Assembly (NCBI RefSeq): GCF_025630775.1
Contig: NZ_JAOSZE010000007.1
Location: 185,527 to 249,526 of the forward strand
Direction: 5' to 3'
Source of the DNA: Actinoplanes sp. KI2
GTDB lineage: Bacteria; Actinomycetota; Actinomycetes; Mycobacteriales; Micromonosporaceae
DNA: 64,000 nt
The translations under genes and the position numbers were made by a program. Positions within the stretch are counted from its first letter, which is position 1. Every line of letters starts with the position of its first letter. Shown here one piece after another: positions 8,585 through 16,796 of the stretch. Under the pieces are notes generated by a model. The model saw only the letters and a program-made list of their open reading frames with translations, was not told the DNA's origin and searched no databases.

Positions 8585-9496
8585 TCAGCCGTGGGCGGCC
8601 TCCCCGAAAGAGACGAGGGCAGCTCGAGCGACCACGTCGCCGTGTTCCTGCACGAAATGGCCGGCGTCGGCGAGCACCAGCGGCATCGGCGCTCCGCGGA
8701 CGATCCTGCGCAGTCTGTCCATTGCCGGCACGCCGAGCACCGGGTCCTGGGCACCGACCGCGAGGAAGCTCGGACCCTCCCACTGCGACCAGAAGTGTTG
8801 CGCCGCCCGCGAGATCTCGACGCCGGGCATGTCCGGCTCGGTCATCACCAGTTGCGGGAAAGCCCGCACCCCGGCCTTGTACGACGCGTCCGGGAACGGT
8901 GCGTCGTACACCGCCACCTCGGCCTCACTGAGCGTCGGCACACTACGCTTGAGCAGGCCGCCGACGGCGAGATCCGGGTGGGCCGCGACGTAGGCGCGCC
9001 AGTCCTCGAAACCCTTGCCCGGTGAGGTTCCGACGGCGAGGCCGGTGTTCATCGCCAGCAGCCGGGACAGCCGGGGCACAAACCCCGCGTCCATCGGCAG
9101 TGTCAGGCCGAGCAGGCCGCCCCAGTCCTGCACGACCAGCGTGATGTTTGTCAGGTCGAGGCGTTCCACCAGCCGCAACAGGTAGTCACGATGGAAGTCG
9201 AAGCTGTACACGGCCTGCTCGACCGGCTTGTCCGACCGGCCGAAACCGAAAAAGTCCGGCGCGACGACCCGCCCGCCGGCCGCCAGGAAGACCGGGATCA
9301 TCTTGCGGTAGAGGTACGCCCAGGTCGGCTCGCCGTGCAGCAGCAGATACGTGTCCGCGGCTGCACGCGGCCCGAGGTCGACATAGTGGGCCCGCAGTCC
9401 CTCGTAGCCGGGTAGGTCCGCCACGTACGACGGCTGATGATCCCAGCCTGGCAGGTCGCGGAAGCGATCGTCCGGAGTGCGCAGCGCCTCCGTCAT
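8585..9496 (-). CDS. Haloalkane dehalogenase, DhlA-like (HLD-I)
   Basis: A 303-residue alpha/beta hydrolase, started at the ATG that follows GGGGAG. The oxyanion region is HGEPTWAYLYRKM, the nucleophile elbow is VVQDWGG, the acid is probably Asp near 251 (GAQDPVLG), and the base is His near 280 (DAGHFVQEHG). By my count the nucleophile is Asp124 followed by Trp125, the same numbers as in Xanthobacter DhlA. Trp125 is a halide-binding residue there. Replacement of nucleophile Ser by Asp within DWGG separates dehalogenases from esterases. It would convert a haloalkane to an alcohol plus halide. It stands alone, so the physiological substrate is unknown. Confidence 0.85.
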   Translation of the reverse strand: MTEALRTPDDRFRDLPGWDHQPSYVADLPGYEGLRAHYVDLGPRAAADTYLLLHGEPTWAYLYRKMIPVFLAAGGRVVAPDFFGFGRSDKPVEQAVYSFDFHRDYLLRLVERLDLTNITLVVQDWGGLLGLTLPMDAGFVPRLSRLLAMNTGLAVGTSPGKGFEDWRAYVAAHPDLAVGGLLKRSVPTLSEAEVAVYDAPFPDASYKAGVRAFPQLVMTEPDMPGVEISRAAQHFWSQWEGPSFLAVGAQDPVLGVPAMDRLRRIVRGAPMPLVLADAGHFVQEHGDVVARAALVSFGEAAHG

Positions 9497-9599
9497 CGGA
9501 TCTCCCCTCGGGCCGGCCGAGCAATCGCGAACCTGGCGAGTATCGCAGCGACCGACCCGACGCGACAGGTCCACGCCGTATGTTGCGGGCGGCGGGGCT

Positions 9600-10121
9600 T
9601 CAGCGTATGCGGCAGCTGATTTCCATTCCGTCTTCGACCGGGAAGGGCACGCTGAGGTATCCGTTCGCCGGGTCGCGGACGTAGTCGAGGTATGGCTGGA
9701 CGGTCGGGAAGCTGCTGTCGTCGCCGATGACCAGCGCGCCGGCCGACAGTCGTGGTTCCAGCAGCTGCAGGACCGGTAGGTACAGATCTTTCCAGCCGTC
9801 GAGCAGGACCAGGCCGATCGGGCCGTCGACCGTGGTGAGTGTTTGCAACGCGTCGCCGGGCAGGACGTCGACCAGTGCGGCCACGCCCGCTTCGGAGAGG
9901 TTGGCGCGGGCGGCGGCGACCTTGGCCGTGCTCAGCTCGGTGGTCACCACCCGGCCGGTGCCGTTGTCCCGGACGGCGGCGGCCAGGTAGAACGTGGAAA
10001 TCCCGTACGAGGTGCCGAATTCCACGATGGTCTGCGGCCGGGCGGAGCGGACGAGGCTGTAGAGCAGTGTGCCGCCGGGTGCGGAGATCGGCAGGTAGGC
10101 CGACGCGAGGGCGTCGGCTCC
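9600..10121 (-). pseudogene. 5'-truncated class I SAM-dependent O-methyltransferase
   Basis: The frame reads LASAYLPISAPGGTLLYSLV, then TIVEFGTSYGIST (SAM motif I) and VLLDGWKDLYLPVLQLLEPR, ending EDGMEISCRIR. These are the middle and C-terminal parts of small-molecule O-methyltransferases. Intact members have about 50-60 more N-terminal residues. Here family-like sequence stops at about 10118, right beside the stop of the upstream gene at 10126. The only in-frame start is a GTG at 10025, which falls within SAM motif I and would remove part of the fold. I infer decay by loss of the 5' end. Confidence 0.65.
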
Positions 10122-10125
10122 TGGG

Positions 10126-10368
10126 CTACGACAGCCTTGATCGCCGCCATCGGTAGTAGCCCCGAGCCGCCAAGGCGAGCCCGACAGCGCCGAGCATGCA
10201 CGCCGAGATCATCAAACCATCCAGGAGTCTGCCCCACGCTGCCTGCTGGGCCTCCACATCCTCCCAAGGCGGTTGTGGCTCCAGGAAAGCCGGCAGGACC
10301 AAGCCCGCACAGCACGACAGCAGCAGAAAGGCGGTACCGGCGGACAGCAGGAGGCGGGTTCTCGCCAT
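10126..10368 (-). CDS. Small two-helix membrane protein
   Basis: An 80-residue protein with a basic N-terminus (MARTR), a hydrophobic helix at residues ~6-28, an acidic loop (PQPPWEDVEAQQAAWG) and a second helix at ~50-70. It ends in a positively charged tail YYRWRRSRLS, so both ends probably lie in the cytoplasm. No family is recognised. It lies between TrmO upstream and the truncated methyltransferase downstream on the same strand. Its reality rests on length, charge layout and codon bias only. Confidence 0.55.
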   Translation of the reverse strand: MARTRLLLSAGTAFLLLSCCAGLVLPAFLEPQPPWEDVEAQQAAWGRLLDGLMISACMLGAVGLALAARGYYRWRRSRLS

Positions 10369-10396
10369 CCGACCTCATTCCTCGTGGCCGTGCCAC

Positions 10397-10864
10397 TTAC
10401 TTCTTGAAGTAGTCGGACATCAGGTCGCTTACCCACTCGGGCTGCTTGATGTCGGTCGGGAGGAACTCCCTCATCGTCGGCTTCAGGTCGATCACCGGGG
10501 TGCCCGAGACCGCGTCAAGGCCTACCACGGCCAGTTCGCGACCGTGGACCGATTCGATCGCGCAGCAAGTCACCCCGATGCGGTTCGGCCGGCGCGGGCC
10601 ACGGCCGGCGAAGACGCCTACCGAAGGCAGATCAAGACGGCCGCGGTAGGGACGGGGTTCACGGTAGTCACCGTGTGCCGGGAACTGGTCGAAGACGAAC
10701 AAGACCTCCACGTGGGAGAAGCCCTCGAGCCCCTGTAGGCACGCTTCACCGAAACGCTCGTCAATGGTGATGGTGCTGCGGACGGCACCCCAGTTGTCCG
10801 TGTGCTGGATGTCCGTGCGGTCGTTTCGAACCGTACCGATCGCGGTGATCTCGAAGCTGAGCAC
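10397..10864 (-). CDS. trmO: tRNA (t6A37) N6-methyltransferase TrmO-like protein
   Basis: A 155-residue protein of the TsaA/YaeB (UPF0066) beta-barrel family. Visible signatures are ITAIGTVRND at the N-terminus, GFSHVEVLFVFDQF, RPNRIGVTCCAIESV and GLDAVSGTPVIDLKP. Known members use S-adenosylmethionine to methylate t6A at position 37 of some tRNAs. Members this short carry only the core domain, and some may modify other substrates. It is divergent from a phosphotransferase gene across ~105 bp. Confidence 0.85.
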   Translation of the reverse strand: MLSFEITAIGTVRNDRTDIQHTDNWGAVRSTITIDERFGEACLQGLEGFSHVEVLFVFDQFPAHGDYREPRPYRGRLDLPSVGVFAGRGPRRPNRIGVTCCAIESVHGRELAVVGLDAVSGTPVIDLKPTMREFLPTDIKQPEWVSDLMSDYFKK

Positions 10865-10970
10865 ATTGGGCAGGCTATCCGACGGCGCCCAACGCCAGGT
10901 CGAGCGATCGTGCTACCCGTGCGCTGAGCCCAGCCCGACACCCGCTTCTGGCCGCTTCCCATGTGCGAGG

Positions 10971-11849
10971 ATGCATGCCGTGGAGGCGGAGGCCGTTTCG
11001 CGGGCGATTGTGGCCACGAAGGCCTTGGCGGTTCAGCTGCGTCTGCGGGTCGACGACGTGGCCGTCATCCAGAATTCGAACAAGCTTGCTCTGCGTCTGA
11101 TGCCGTGTGGCGTCTTCGCCCGGGTCGCCCGGGCAGGGCGAGAGGTCGCCGCGCTCGAGGTCGAACTCGCCCTGGAATTCGCCGGGACCGCAAGTCCTGT
11201 CGCGGCGCTGGCGGCCGGCGTCGAGCCGCGGGTCTATGTACGCGACGGCTTCGCGGTGACGTTGTGGACCTACTACGAGACCGTGGCCCCCGATCGGGAC
11301 TGGCCAGGCGCGTACGCAGACGTGCTCCACCGCCTGCACACCCGCATGCGCGACGTCGAGATCGCCACCCCGCATTTCCTGGACCGAGTCGCCGAGGCTG
11401 AACGGCTGGTCACCCACCGAGACGAAACCCCCGCGCTCGCGGAGGCCGACCGGCATCTCCTGCTTGACACCCTGGACAACGCGCGTGACCGGATCGGGGG
11501 CTGCGGCGCCGCTGACCAGCTGCTGCACGGCGAACCGCATCCCGGCAACCTGCTCAACACCCGTAACGGCCCGCTGCTGATCGACTTCGAGACCTGCTGC
11601 CGCGGACCCATCGAGTTCGATCTCGCCCACGTCCCGGACGAGGTCAGCGCGCACTATCCGGGCGTCGATCTGGTTCTGCTCGGAGAATGCCGACGGCTCG
11701 TGCTCGCGATGGTCGCGGCCTGGCGCTGGAGCATCCTCGATGAGTTCCCGGATGGGCACCGACACGGCCGGAACATCCTCACCCTGCTCCGCGAGGGTCC
11801 GCCATGGCCAACCGTCGGTACGCTCACCGCCACGTCGCAGGGCGCCTGA
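10971..11849 (+). CDS. Aminoglycoside phosphotransferase-like kinase
   Basis: A 292-residue protein of the APH/choline kinase fold. The catalytic loop is LLHGEPHPGNLL (the usual HGDxxxxN with Glu in place of Asp) and the metal-binding segment is GPLLIDFETCCRGP. The N-lobe reads LALRLMPCGVFARVA and the linker TLWTYYE. The Glu substitution is seen in APH-like proteins whose substrate is not an aminoglycoside, so resistance should not be assumed. The start is uncertain: the ATG at 10971 has GAGG directly before it, while a GTG at 10980 has better spacing. Its stop abuts the convergent TetR stop. Confidence 0.8.
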   Translation: MHAVEAEAVSRAIVATKALAVQLRLRVDDVAVIQNSNKLALRLMPCGVFARVARAGREVAALEVELALEFAGTASPVAALAAGVEPRVYVRDGFAVTLWTYYETVAPDRDWPGAYADVLHRLHTRMRDVEIATPHFLDRVAEAERLVTHRDETPALAEADRHLLLDTLDNARDRIGGCGAADQLLHGEPHPGNLLNTRNGPLLIDFETCCRGPIEFDLAHVPDEVSAHYPGVDLVLLGECRRLVLAMVAAWRWSILDEFPDGHRHGRNILTLLREGPPWPTVGTLTATSQGA

Positions 11850-12518
11850 TCAAGCGCCCTCTGCCGGTGCCGGCGATCCGGGCGCGGCGAGGAGCGCTGC
11901 GGCGACGGTGTCGACGTACCAGCGTTGGAAGCGCTCGGGTGGCCAGCCGCGTCGGCGTACGAGCCAGTCGTAGTTGCGCACGTCCATGGCCAGCCACAGC
12001 ACGTCGGCTGCGGTGTCGACGGTGTGGTCCGGCCGCAGTTGGCCGGTCGAGACCAGGTCGGCGGCGAACATGGTCATGCCGATGCGGCGATCGTCGACGT
12101 TCTTGCGCCAGATCGCCGCGGCCTCGGGATCGGCGGTCGCGGCGGCGGCGAGGGCGAGCATCACCTGGGCCTGCCGGGCATGGCTGTCAACGAGGTGCCG
12201 GGCGTAGCGGTCAAGCTTTGCCCGGACGTCGGTCAGCGCCCGGATCTCCGCGACGAACGGACGGTCGGGCAGCGCCACGGGCTCGTCGTCTCCGGCAACC
12301 GTGACGTCGACCAGCGCCGACAGCAGGGCCTGCTTGCTGCCGAAGATCTTGTACACCGTCTGGATGGCGACCCCGGCCTCGGCCGCGATGGCGGTCAGCG
12401 GGGTGGCCGCGTAGCCGGGCTCGACGAACAGGGCTGCGGCCGCGTCCAGGATCGCCCCGCGCGTCTGCCGAGCCTGCTCCTGACGATGTGCCGACTCGTA
12501 CCGCCTCTTGACAGTCAC
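11850..12518 (-). CDS. TetR-family regulator divergent from an ICMT-like methyltransferase
   Basis: A 222-residue regulator. The helix-turn-helix is visible as TRGAILDAAAALFVEPGYAA followed by LTAIAAEAGVAIQTVYKIFG and SKQALLSALVD. The long alpha-helical ligand domain ends in a Pro/Ala tail. It is divergent from the membrane methyltransferase at 12574, with a perfect 15-bp palindrome in the 55-bp gap. Control of that neighbour and of itself is likely. Confidence 0.9.
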   Translation of the reverse strand: MTVKRRYESAHRQEQARQTRGAILDAAAALFVEPGYAATPLTAIAAEAGVAIQTVYKIFGSKQALLSALVDVTVAGDDEPVALPDRPFVAEIRALTDVRAKLDRYARHLVDSHARQAQVMLALAAAATADPEAAAIWRKNVDDRRIGMTMFAADLVSTGQLRPDHTVDTAADVLWLAMDVRNYDWLVRRRGWPPERFQRWYVDTVAAALLAAPGSPAPAEGA

Positions 12519-12543
12519 CGCACGAGTGTAGTGCTCTATTAGT

Positions 12544-12558
12544 TAGAGTCCGACTCTA
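12544..12558. promoter_or_regulatory. Perfect palindrome TAGAGTC-C-GACTCTA, candidate TetR operator
   Basis: Seven-base arms around a single central base, 16 bp before the ATG of the ICMT-like gene and 26 bp from the TetR start. Location in a short divergent gap marks it as the operator. Confidence 0.65.
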
Positions 12559-12573
12559 CCGAAGGGCGAGACG

Positions 12574-13053
12574 ATGTCGGCTAATGCGGGAGCACAGCGA
12601 GGCGCTCAGGTGATCTTCGTACCGCCGCCGTTCTATTACGCCGCGGGCCTGGCCGGCGGCATGGCGATCAACGGTGTGGTCGCGCTTCCGCTCGGCGGGC
12701 GTCCCGCCACCGCGGTCGCCGGGGCGGTGCTCGCCGCGCTGGGGCTGGCGTTGGCCTTCGCCGGCGTCGCCGCCGTGATCCGGCACCGCACCACGATCGT
12801 GCCCCACCACCCGGTCGCCACGCTGCTCACCGGCGGCGCCTACCGGCTGTCGCGCAACCCGATGTACACCGGCCTGGCCATCGCCTATCTGGGTCTGGCC
12901 CTGGTGTTCGGTTCCTGGTGGCCGCTGGTGCTGTGGCCGGCTGTGCTCGTCGGCGTGCGCCAACTGGTCATCCGCCCCGAAGAGCGGTACCTCACCCAGC
13001 GGTTCGACCAGACCTACACCGACTACCAGTCCCGCGTGCGCCGGTGGCTCTAG
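12574..13053 (+). CDS. Isoprenylcysteine carboxyl methyltransferase-like membrane protein
   Basis: A 159-residue protein with about four hydrophobic segments. The C-terminal half holds the family motifs GGAYRLSRNPMYTGL and RPEERYLTQRFDQTYTDYQ, where Arg, Asn, Tyr and the Glu pair line the SAM and substrate sites in the ICMT/PEMT superfamily. Bacterial members methylate unknown small or lipid substrates; true prenylated proteins are not expected. The gene is divergent from a TetR gene and ends nine bases before the convergent DUF899 gene. Confidence 0.88.
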   Translation: MSANAGAQRGAQVIFVPPPFYYAAGLAGGMAINGVVALPLGGRPATAVAGAVLAALGLALAFAGVAAVIRHRTTIVPHHPVATLLTGGAYRLSRNPMYTGLAIAYLGLALVFGSWWPLVLWPAVLVGVRQLVIRPEERYLTQRFDQTYTDYQSRVRRWL

Positions 13054-13062
13054 CACCCAACG

Positions 13063-13827
13063 TCAATGGTGTGCACCGGTTCGGCCGAGGGTAGTCTCCG
13101 GCGTTGCCCCTGGACGAGTCCACTGGGGCACGGGGCGGCTCGTCGGGCCCCACGTGGACCTGCCGTCCGCGTCCGCGCGCCAATACCAGCACGGCTCCCC
13201 GCCCTTGGGCCATCCCTCCGGGCTGACCTGCCAAGCCTCGCCTCGCCCGTACGGTGTCATGTCGAGTAGGGCGAACGACCCACTGGCGGGCTCGGTGCCG
13301 CGGCCGGTCGTGCGGTAGGTGAGGAACACGCGCTCGCCGTCGCGCAGGAAGCAGCTGAAATAGCCCATGTCGCCGCCGATCGGCTCCGGCGCCTCGCGCA
13401 CCGAGTACCACGGCTGGGTGTAGCCCATGAACTCGACAAACGGGGCGACCTCATCCCACCGGCCAGCGGTGAGCACGGCGAAGGAAACCCCGCGCGCGTT
13501 GAGGTAGGTGGCGTCTCGCAGATGCCAGGCCGCCACCGTGCAGCCCTCGCACTGCCCTTGGTGCGGTGCGCCGTCGTGCCACATGTGCTGGTAGACCAGA
13601 AGTTCATGGCGGCCCTGGAACAGGTCCCGGAACGGCACCGGCCCGTCCGGGCCGACGACCTCGACGCCACCGTCGATCTCGACCATGGGCAGCCGGCGAC
13701 GCGCCGCGGCGATCGCATCGCCCTCGCGGGTGTGCGCCTTCTCCCGGATCAGCAACTCGTCCCGGGCTGCCCGCCAAGTGTCCAGGTCGACGATCGCCGG
13801 GCGCCCGGAAAGTTCGTTCGTTGTCAC
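13063..13827 (-). CDS. DUF899 thioredoxin-like protein
   Basis: A 254-residue protein with the DUF899 pattern: RDELLIREKAHTREGDAIAA, RRRLPMV, FRDLFQGRHELLVYQHMWHD, CEGCTVAAWHLRDATYLNAR and a TYRTTGRGTE block. The CxxC in CEGC resembles a thioredoxin-fold redox pair, and the family is described as predicted dithiol-disulfide oxidoreductases. The GTG start is chosen because AAGGGAG lies just upstream and the protein then begins TTNELSGRP. It is followed on the same strand by a YdeI-like gene upstream at 13906 that may share its transcript. Confidence 0.88.
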   Translation of the reverse strand: MTTNELSGRPAIVDLDTWRAARDELLIREKAHTREGDAIAAARRRLPMVEIDGGVEVVGPDGPVPFRDLFQGRHELLVYQHMWHDGAPHQGQCEGCTVAAWHLRDATYLNARGVSFAVLTAGRWDEVAPFVEFMGYTQPWYSVREAPEPIGGDMGYFSCFLRDGERVFLTYRTTGRGTEPASGSFALLDMTPYGRGEAWQVSPEGWPKGGEPCWYWRADADGRSTWGPTSRPVPQWTRPGATPETTLGRTGAHH

Positions 13828-13905
13828 GGATGACTCCCTTCTCCACCCGAGACGTCGAAGCTGCCCTCCCGGCTTCGACATCGCGAAGCGGCGACATGTG
13901 GGTCG

Positions 13906-14340
13906 TCAGTCCCGCAGCATTCTGGTGGCCTTCTCGATCCGCCGGGTGCGCGTTTCGGGCTTCTTCGCGCTCTCGACAGCGCGCACGTGCTCGCGCTTGT
14001 GGCTCTCAGCGAGACGGTCGTAGGCGGCGCGGGCGACCAAGTCGGCATCCAGGGCGCGGGCGAAGTCCGGGGGTTCGATCACGGCACGGGGCTCGGTATC
14101 AAGTTCGACCTCTACCTCGACCTCGTCGCCGGTCACGACACCGGCGGCTTGCCGATTGGCGTTGCTCAGGCCGAGCAGGTGCCGGCCGCGCATGACAGCG
14201 ACTCTGCTCTTCCACGAATGCCCATTGATCGTGATCGTCACCGGCGGCCGTCTGCCTGCACCGAGCGCCTCCACAATCTCTTGCGGAATCTCCAGCCCTC
14301 GCATGGGCTCCGGAGGCTCAACGTGGGCTCTGAATTTCAT
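13906..14340 (-). CDS. DUF1905 / YdeI-type (OmdA) protein
   Basis: A 144-residue protein starting MKFRAHVEPPEP at an ATG preceded by GGAGGGAG. The N-terminal half (IPQEIVEALGAGRRPPVTIT, GHSWKSRVAVMRGRHLLGLS) is a DUF1905 beta-barrel. The C-terminal half (DFARALDADLVARAAYDRLA, ESHKREHVRAVESAKKPETR) is the helical YdeI/bacteriocin-protection domain. The biochemical role of the family is poorly known. A reading frame continuing upstream without a stop is separated by a terminator hairpin, so the shorter start is correct. Confidence 0.88.
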   Translation of the reverse strand: MKFRAHVEPPEPMRGLEIPQEIVEALGAGRRPPVTITINGHSWKSRVAVMRGRHLLGLSNANRQAAGVVTGDEVEVEVELDTEPRAVIEPPDFARALDADLVARAAYDRLAESHKREHVRAVESAKKPETRTRRIEKATRMLRD

Positions 14341-14371
14341 GATGTGCTCCCTCCACCTCGCCAAATCTAGG

Positions 14372-14406
14372 GTCCCTGGCCTCGCCGGGGTGGCGCGGCC
14401 AGGGAC
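14372..14406 (-). terminator. Hairpin ending the VOC-family transcript
   Basis: GTCCCTGGCC and GGCCAGGGAC form a perfect 10-bp stem with a 15-base loop, 14 bp past the stop of the leftward VOC gene. It separates that gene from the YdeI-like gene. Confidence 0.7.
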
Positions 14407-14419
14407 TTTGCGTGGGCGG

Positions 14420-14854
14420 CTACTCCGCGTAGGGCTGGTCCGTTGCCTGGGCACTGTAGCCCAGACTCCAGATGTAGCCGTCCGGGTCCGCGAAGGAGCC
14501 GCCGTACCCGCCCCACGGCAGGGCGGCGGCGGGCTTGAGGATCGTGGCGCCGGCCTTCTCGGCCGCCGCGATGATCTCGTCCACTCGCGCTTCACTACGC
14601 ACGACGTAGGTGAGGACCAGCCCGCTGAAGCCGCTGCCTGCCGGGTTCGTGCCCGCCAAGCCGGCCAGCCCTTCGCGGCCGTAGAAGCCGACAAGAGAGC
14701 CTCCGTCCGATTCGAAGAACACGGAGACTCCGTAGTCGTCCTTGATCTTCCAGCCGAGCCCTTCGGTGTAGAACTGCTTCGACCTGCCCAGGTCCTGCAC
14801 GCCCAGGAGGATCGAGCTGACGTGCGCTTTCATGCTTTGGGTTTCAAGATTCAT
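14420..14854 (-). CDS. Glyoxalase/bleomycin-resistance (VOC) family protein
   Basis: A protein of about 144 residues in the vicinal-oxygen-chelate fold: VSSILLGVQDLGRSKQFYTE, FFESDGGSLVGFY, then DEIIAAAEKAGATILKPAA and GGYGGSFADPDGYIWSLGY. The paired beta-alpha-beta-beta-beta layout and the terminal DPDGYIW are typical. The substrate cannot be read from the sequence. The ATG at 14854 is preferred over an upstream TTG. It is divergent from a LysR gene across ~93 bp, which suggests LysR control. Confidence 0.88.
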   Translation of the reverse strand: MNLETQSMKAHVSSILLGVQDLGRSKQFYTEGLGWKIKDDYGVSVFFESDGGSLVGFYGREGLAGLAGTNPAGSGFSGLVLTYVVRSEARVDEIIAAAEKAGATILKPAAALPWGGYGGSFADPDGYIWSLGYSAQATDQPYAE

Positions 14855-14947
14855 AGTTGCCAAGCCTGGTGTGAAGCCCAGCAGGCGGCAACGCCGATCT
14901 CGGCAAGGTACGTTAACCCGACGCTAAACCTAGGGGAGGGGGCGGCT

Positions 14948-15868
14948 GTGGAATTGCGCGACATCGAGATCTTCCTGACGCTGGCCGAGGAACTGCATTT
15001 CGGGCGCACCGCCCAACGGCTGCGGGTAACCCCGGCCCGGGTCAGCCAGGCGATCAAGAAGCAGGAACGCCGCGTCGGCGCGCCGCTGTTCGACCGCTCA
15101 CCGCACCACGTGGCGCTGACCCCGATCGGCCAGCAGCTCCGCGCCGACCTGCAAGCCGCGTACCAGCTCATCCGCAACGGCATCGACACCGCAGCCGCGA
15201 CCGCGCGGGGCCCGGCCGGCACCCTCTCGCTGGGCACGTTCGTCAATCACCGGGAGAAGATCGCGCCGGTCATCGACCTGTTCCGGCAGCGGCATCCACA
15301 GTGCGAGCTGCGCATCCGGGAGATCACCTTCAACGATCCGTTCGGACCGCTGCGCACCGGCCACGTCGACATCGCACTGCTCTGGCTCCCGGTGCGCGAG
15401 CCCGATCTCACCGTCGGGCCTGTGGTCTACACCGAGCCGCTCGTGCTCGCCGTGGCCTCCACGCACCCACTGGCCGCCAGGGACACGGCCGAGATCGAAG
15501 ATCTCGCCGACCTCACCGTCCCGGTGACAGAGAACCCCGTCCCGGACTACTGGACGGACGCGCACACACCCCGCACCACACCGGCCGGCCGGCCGATCCA
15601 CCGCGGGCAGGTCGTCGCCTCCCTCGAAGAGGCGCTCACCGCGATCGCCGGCGGCGAGATCGTTTCACTCGTCGGACAACACGCGGTCACGTCACACCCG
15701 CGGCCGGGCGTCAGCTACGTGCCCATCTCGGACACGCACACCCTCCACTATGCGCCGATCTGGCGGACAGCCACCGAATCGCCCCTGATCCGTGCCTTCG
15801 AACAGACCGCCCAGGACGCCATCAACCCGCGAGCGAAAGCCACTGTTTCAACCGCCGCAACTCGCTGA
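14948..15868 (+). CDS. LysR-family transcriptional regulator
   Basis: A 306-residue regulator started at a GTG after AGGGGAGGGGG. Residues 1-60 form the winged helix-turn-helix: IEIFLTLAEELHFGRTAQRL, RVTPARVSQAIKKQERRVGA, PLFDRSPHHVALTPIGQQL. The remaining ~220 residues form the periplasmic-binding-like effector domain. It faces the VOC gene and is its most likely target. A reading frame open far upstream lacks coding character and is not part of the gene. Confidence 0.92.
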   Translation: MELRDIEIFLTLAEELHFGRTAQRLRVTPARVSQAIKKQERRVGAPLFDRSPHHVALTPIGQQLRADLQAAYQLIRNGIDTAAATARGPAGTLSLGTFVNHREKIAPVIDLFRQRHPQCELRIREITFNDPFGPLRTGHVDIALLWLPVREPDLTVGPVVYTEPLVLAVASTHPLAARDTAEIEDLADLTVPVTENPVPDYWTDAHTPRTTPAGRPIHRGQVVASLEEALTAIAGGEIVSLVGQHAVTSHPRPGVSYVPISDTHTLHYAPIWRTATESPLIRAFEQTAQDAINPRAKATVSTAATR

Positions 15869-15910
15869 AACCGGCTCCCGCTGCCGGCTCCGGAGCGATG
15901 ATCCGCTGCG

Positions 15911-15997
15911 GTGCCGGTGGAGGACGCCGTCGAAGCAGTTCGTCACTTCTGCGAGTACGGCGAGCTGTCCCCGCTGCTGGACTGGGTCGAGGTGTAG
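15911..15997 (+). other. Possible 28-codon gene remnant
   Basis: A short frame reads VPVEDAVEAVRHFCEYGELS, then PLLDWVEV and a stop. It looks protein-like but is too short and has no ribosome site, so it could be the tail of a lost gene. It lies in the 148-bp gap between LysR and IclR, which otherwise shows nothing. Confidence 0.2.
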
Positions 15998-16016
15998 GCC
16001 TTCGACGGCTGCGCGC

Positions 16017-16796
16017 CTATTCCTCCACGAGCGGGTCATCGGCCAATCCGGATCGTAGCGCTCTGGTGATGCCATGGGCCGTGGCACGTACGGCCGGGGC
16101 CAGCGCGGCGGGCAGCGCCGAGCCGGACGTCACGACGATCGACACGGCGGCCACCACGCTGCCGTCGGCGGCCCGGATCGGGGCGGCCACGGAAAGCGAG
16201 TCCATGGTCACCTGGCGGTCGTTCACGGCGAAGCCGTGCGTCCGGACGTCGGCGAGGATCTTGCGCAGCGCTTGCGCGTCGACGACGGTCAGCGGAGTGA
16301 ACCGGGTGAGGGGCCCGGCGAGCACGGCTTCCTGGACGTCGGCCGGCGCGTGGGCGAGCAGCACCCGGCCGACGCCGGTGGGGTACAGCGGGAAGCGGCC
16401 GCCCACCCTGGTCAGCACCGGGACGGCGTGCCGCCCGGCGAGTCGTTCCACGTACACCGACTCGATCCCCTCGCGTACCGCAAGCTGCACGTTCTCCCTG
16501 GTGACCGCGAACAGATCCTCCATGTACGGCAGGGCCCGCTCGCGCAGGCCGAGACCGCGTGGCGCCAGCGAGGCGATTTCCCAGAGCCGCAGACCCACCC
16601 GGTAAACGCCGTCGCTGTCGCGTTCCAGCAGGCCGCAATGAACCAACTCGCCCGCGAGGCGATGGGTGGTCGTCAGGGGCAGCCCGGCCCGGCGGGCCAG
16701 CTGGCTCAGCGTGAGCCCGGGCCGGTCCGGGGTGAACGCCGTCAGCAGCTGGGTGGCCCGCCGCAGCACCGGCCCGGTTTCGCCTCTGGCTGTCAT
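16017..16796 (-). CDS. IclR-family regulator, last gene of the Rieske demethylase operon
   Basis: A 259-residue regulator. The N-terminal winged helix reads VLRRATQLLTAFTPDRPGLT, LSQLARRAGLPLTTTHRLAG; the GAF-like effector domain includes YPTGVGRVLLAHAP and SLSVAAPIRAADGSVVAAVS. Its ATG overlaps the reductase stop (ATGA), so it is made with the enzymes it probably controls. IclR proteins commonly sense aromatic acids in such operons. Confidence 0.93.
   Translation of the reverse strand: MTARGETGPVLRRATQLLTAFTPDRPGLTLSQLARRAGLPLTTTHRLAGELVHCGLLERDSDGVYRVGLRLWEIASLAPRGLGLRERALPYMEDLFAVTRENVQLAVREGIESVYVERLAGRHAVPVLTRVGGRFPLYPTGVGRVLLAHAPADVQEAVLAGPLTRFTPLTVVDAQALRKILADVRTHGFAVNDRQVTMDSLSVAAPIRAADGSVVAAVSIVVTSGSALPAALAPAVRATAHGITRALRSGLADDPLVEE

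Noticed and set aside
13906..14694. A single longer gene fusing the YdeI-like protein with sequence over the VOC gene.
   Set aside because: A terminator hairpin lies between, and a good ribosome site precedes the shorter ATG at 14340.
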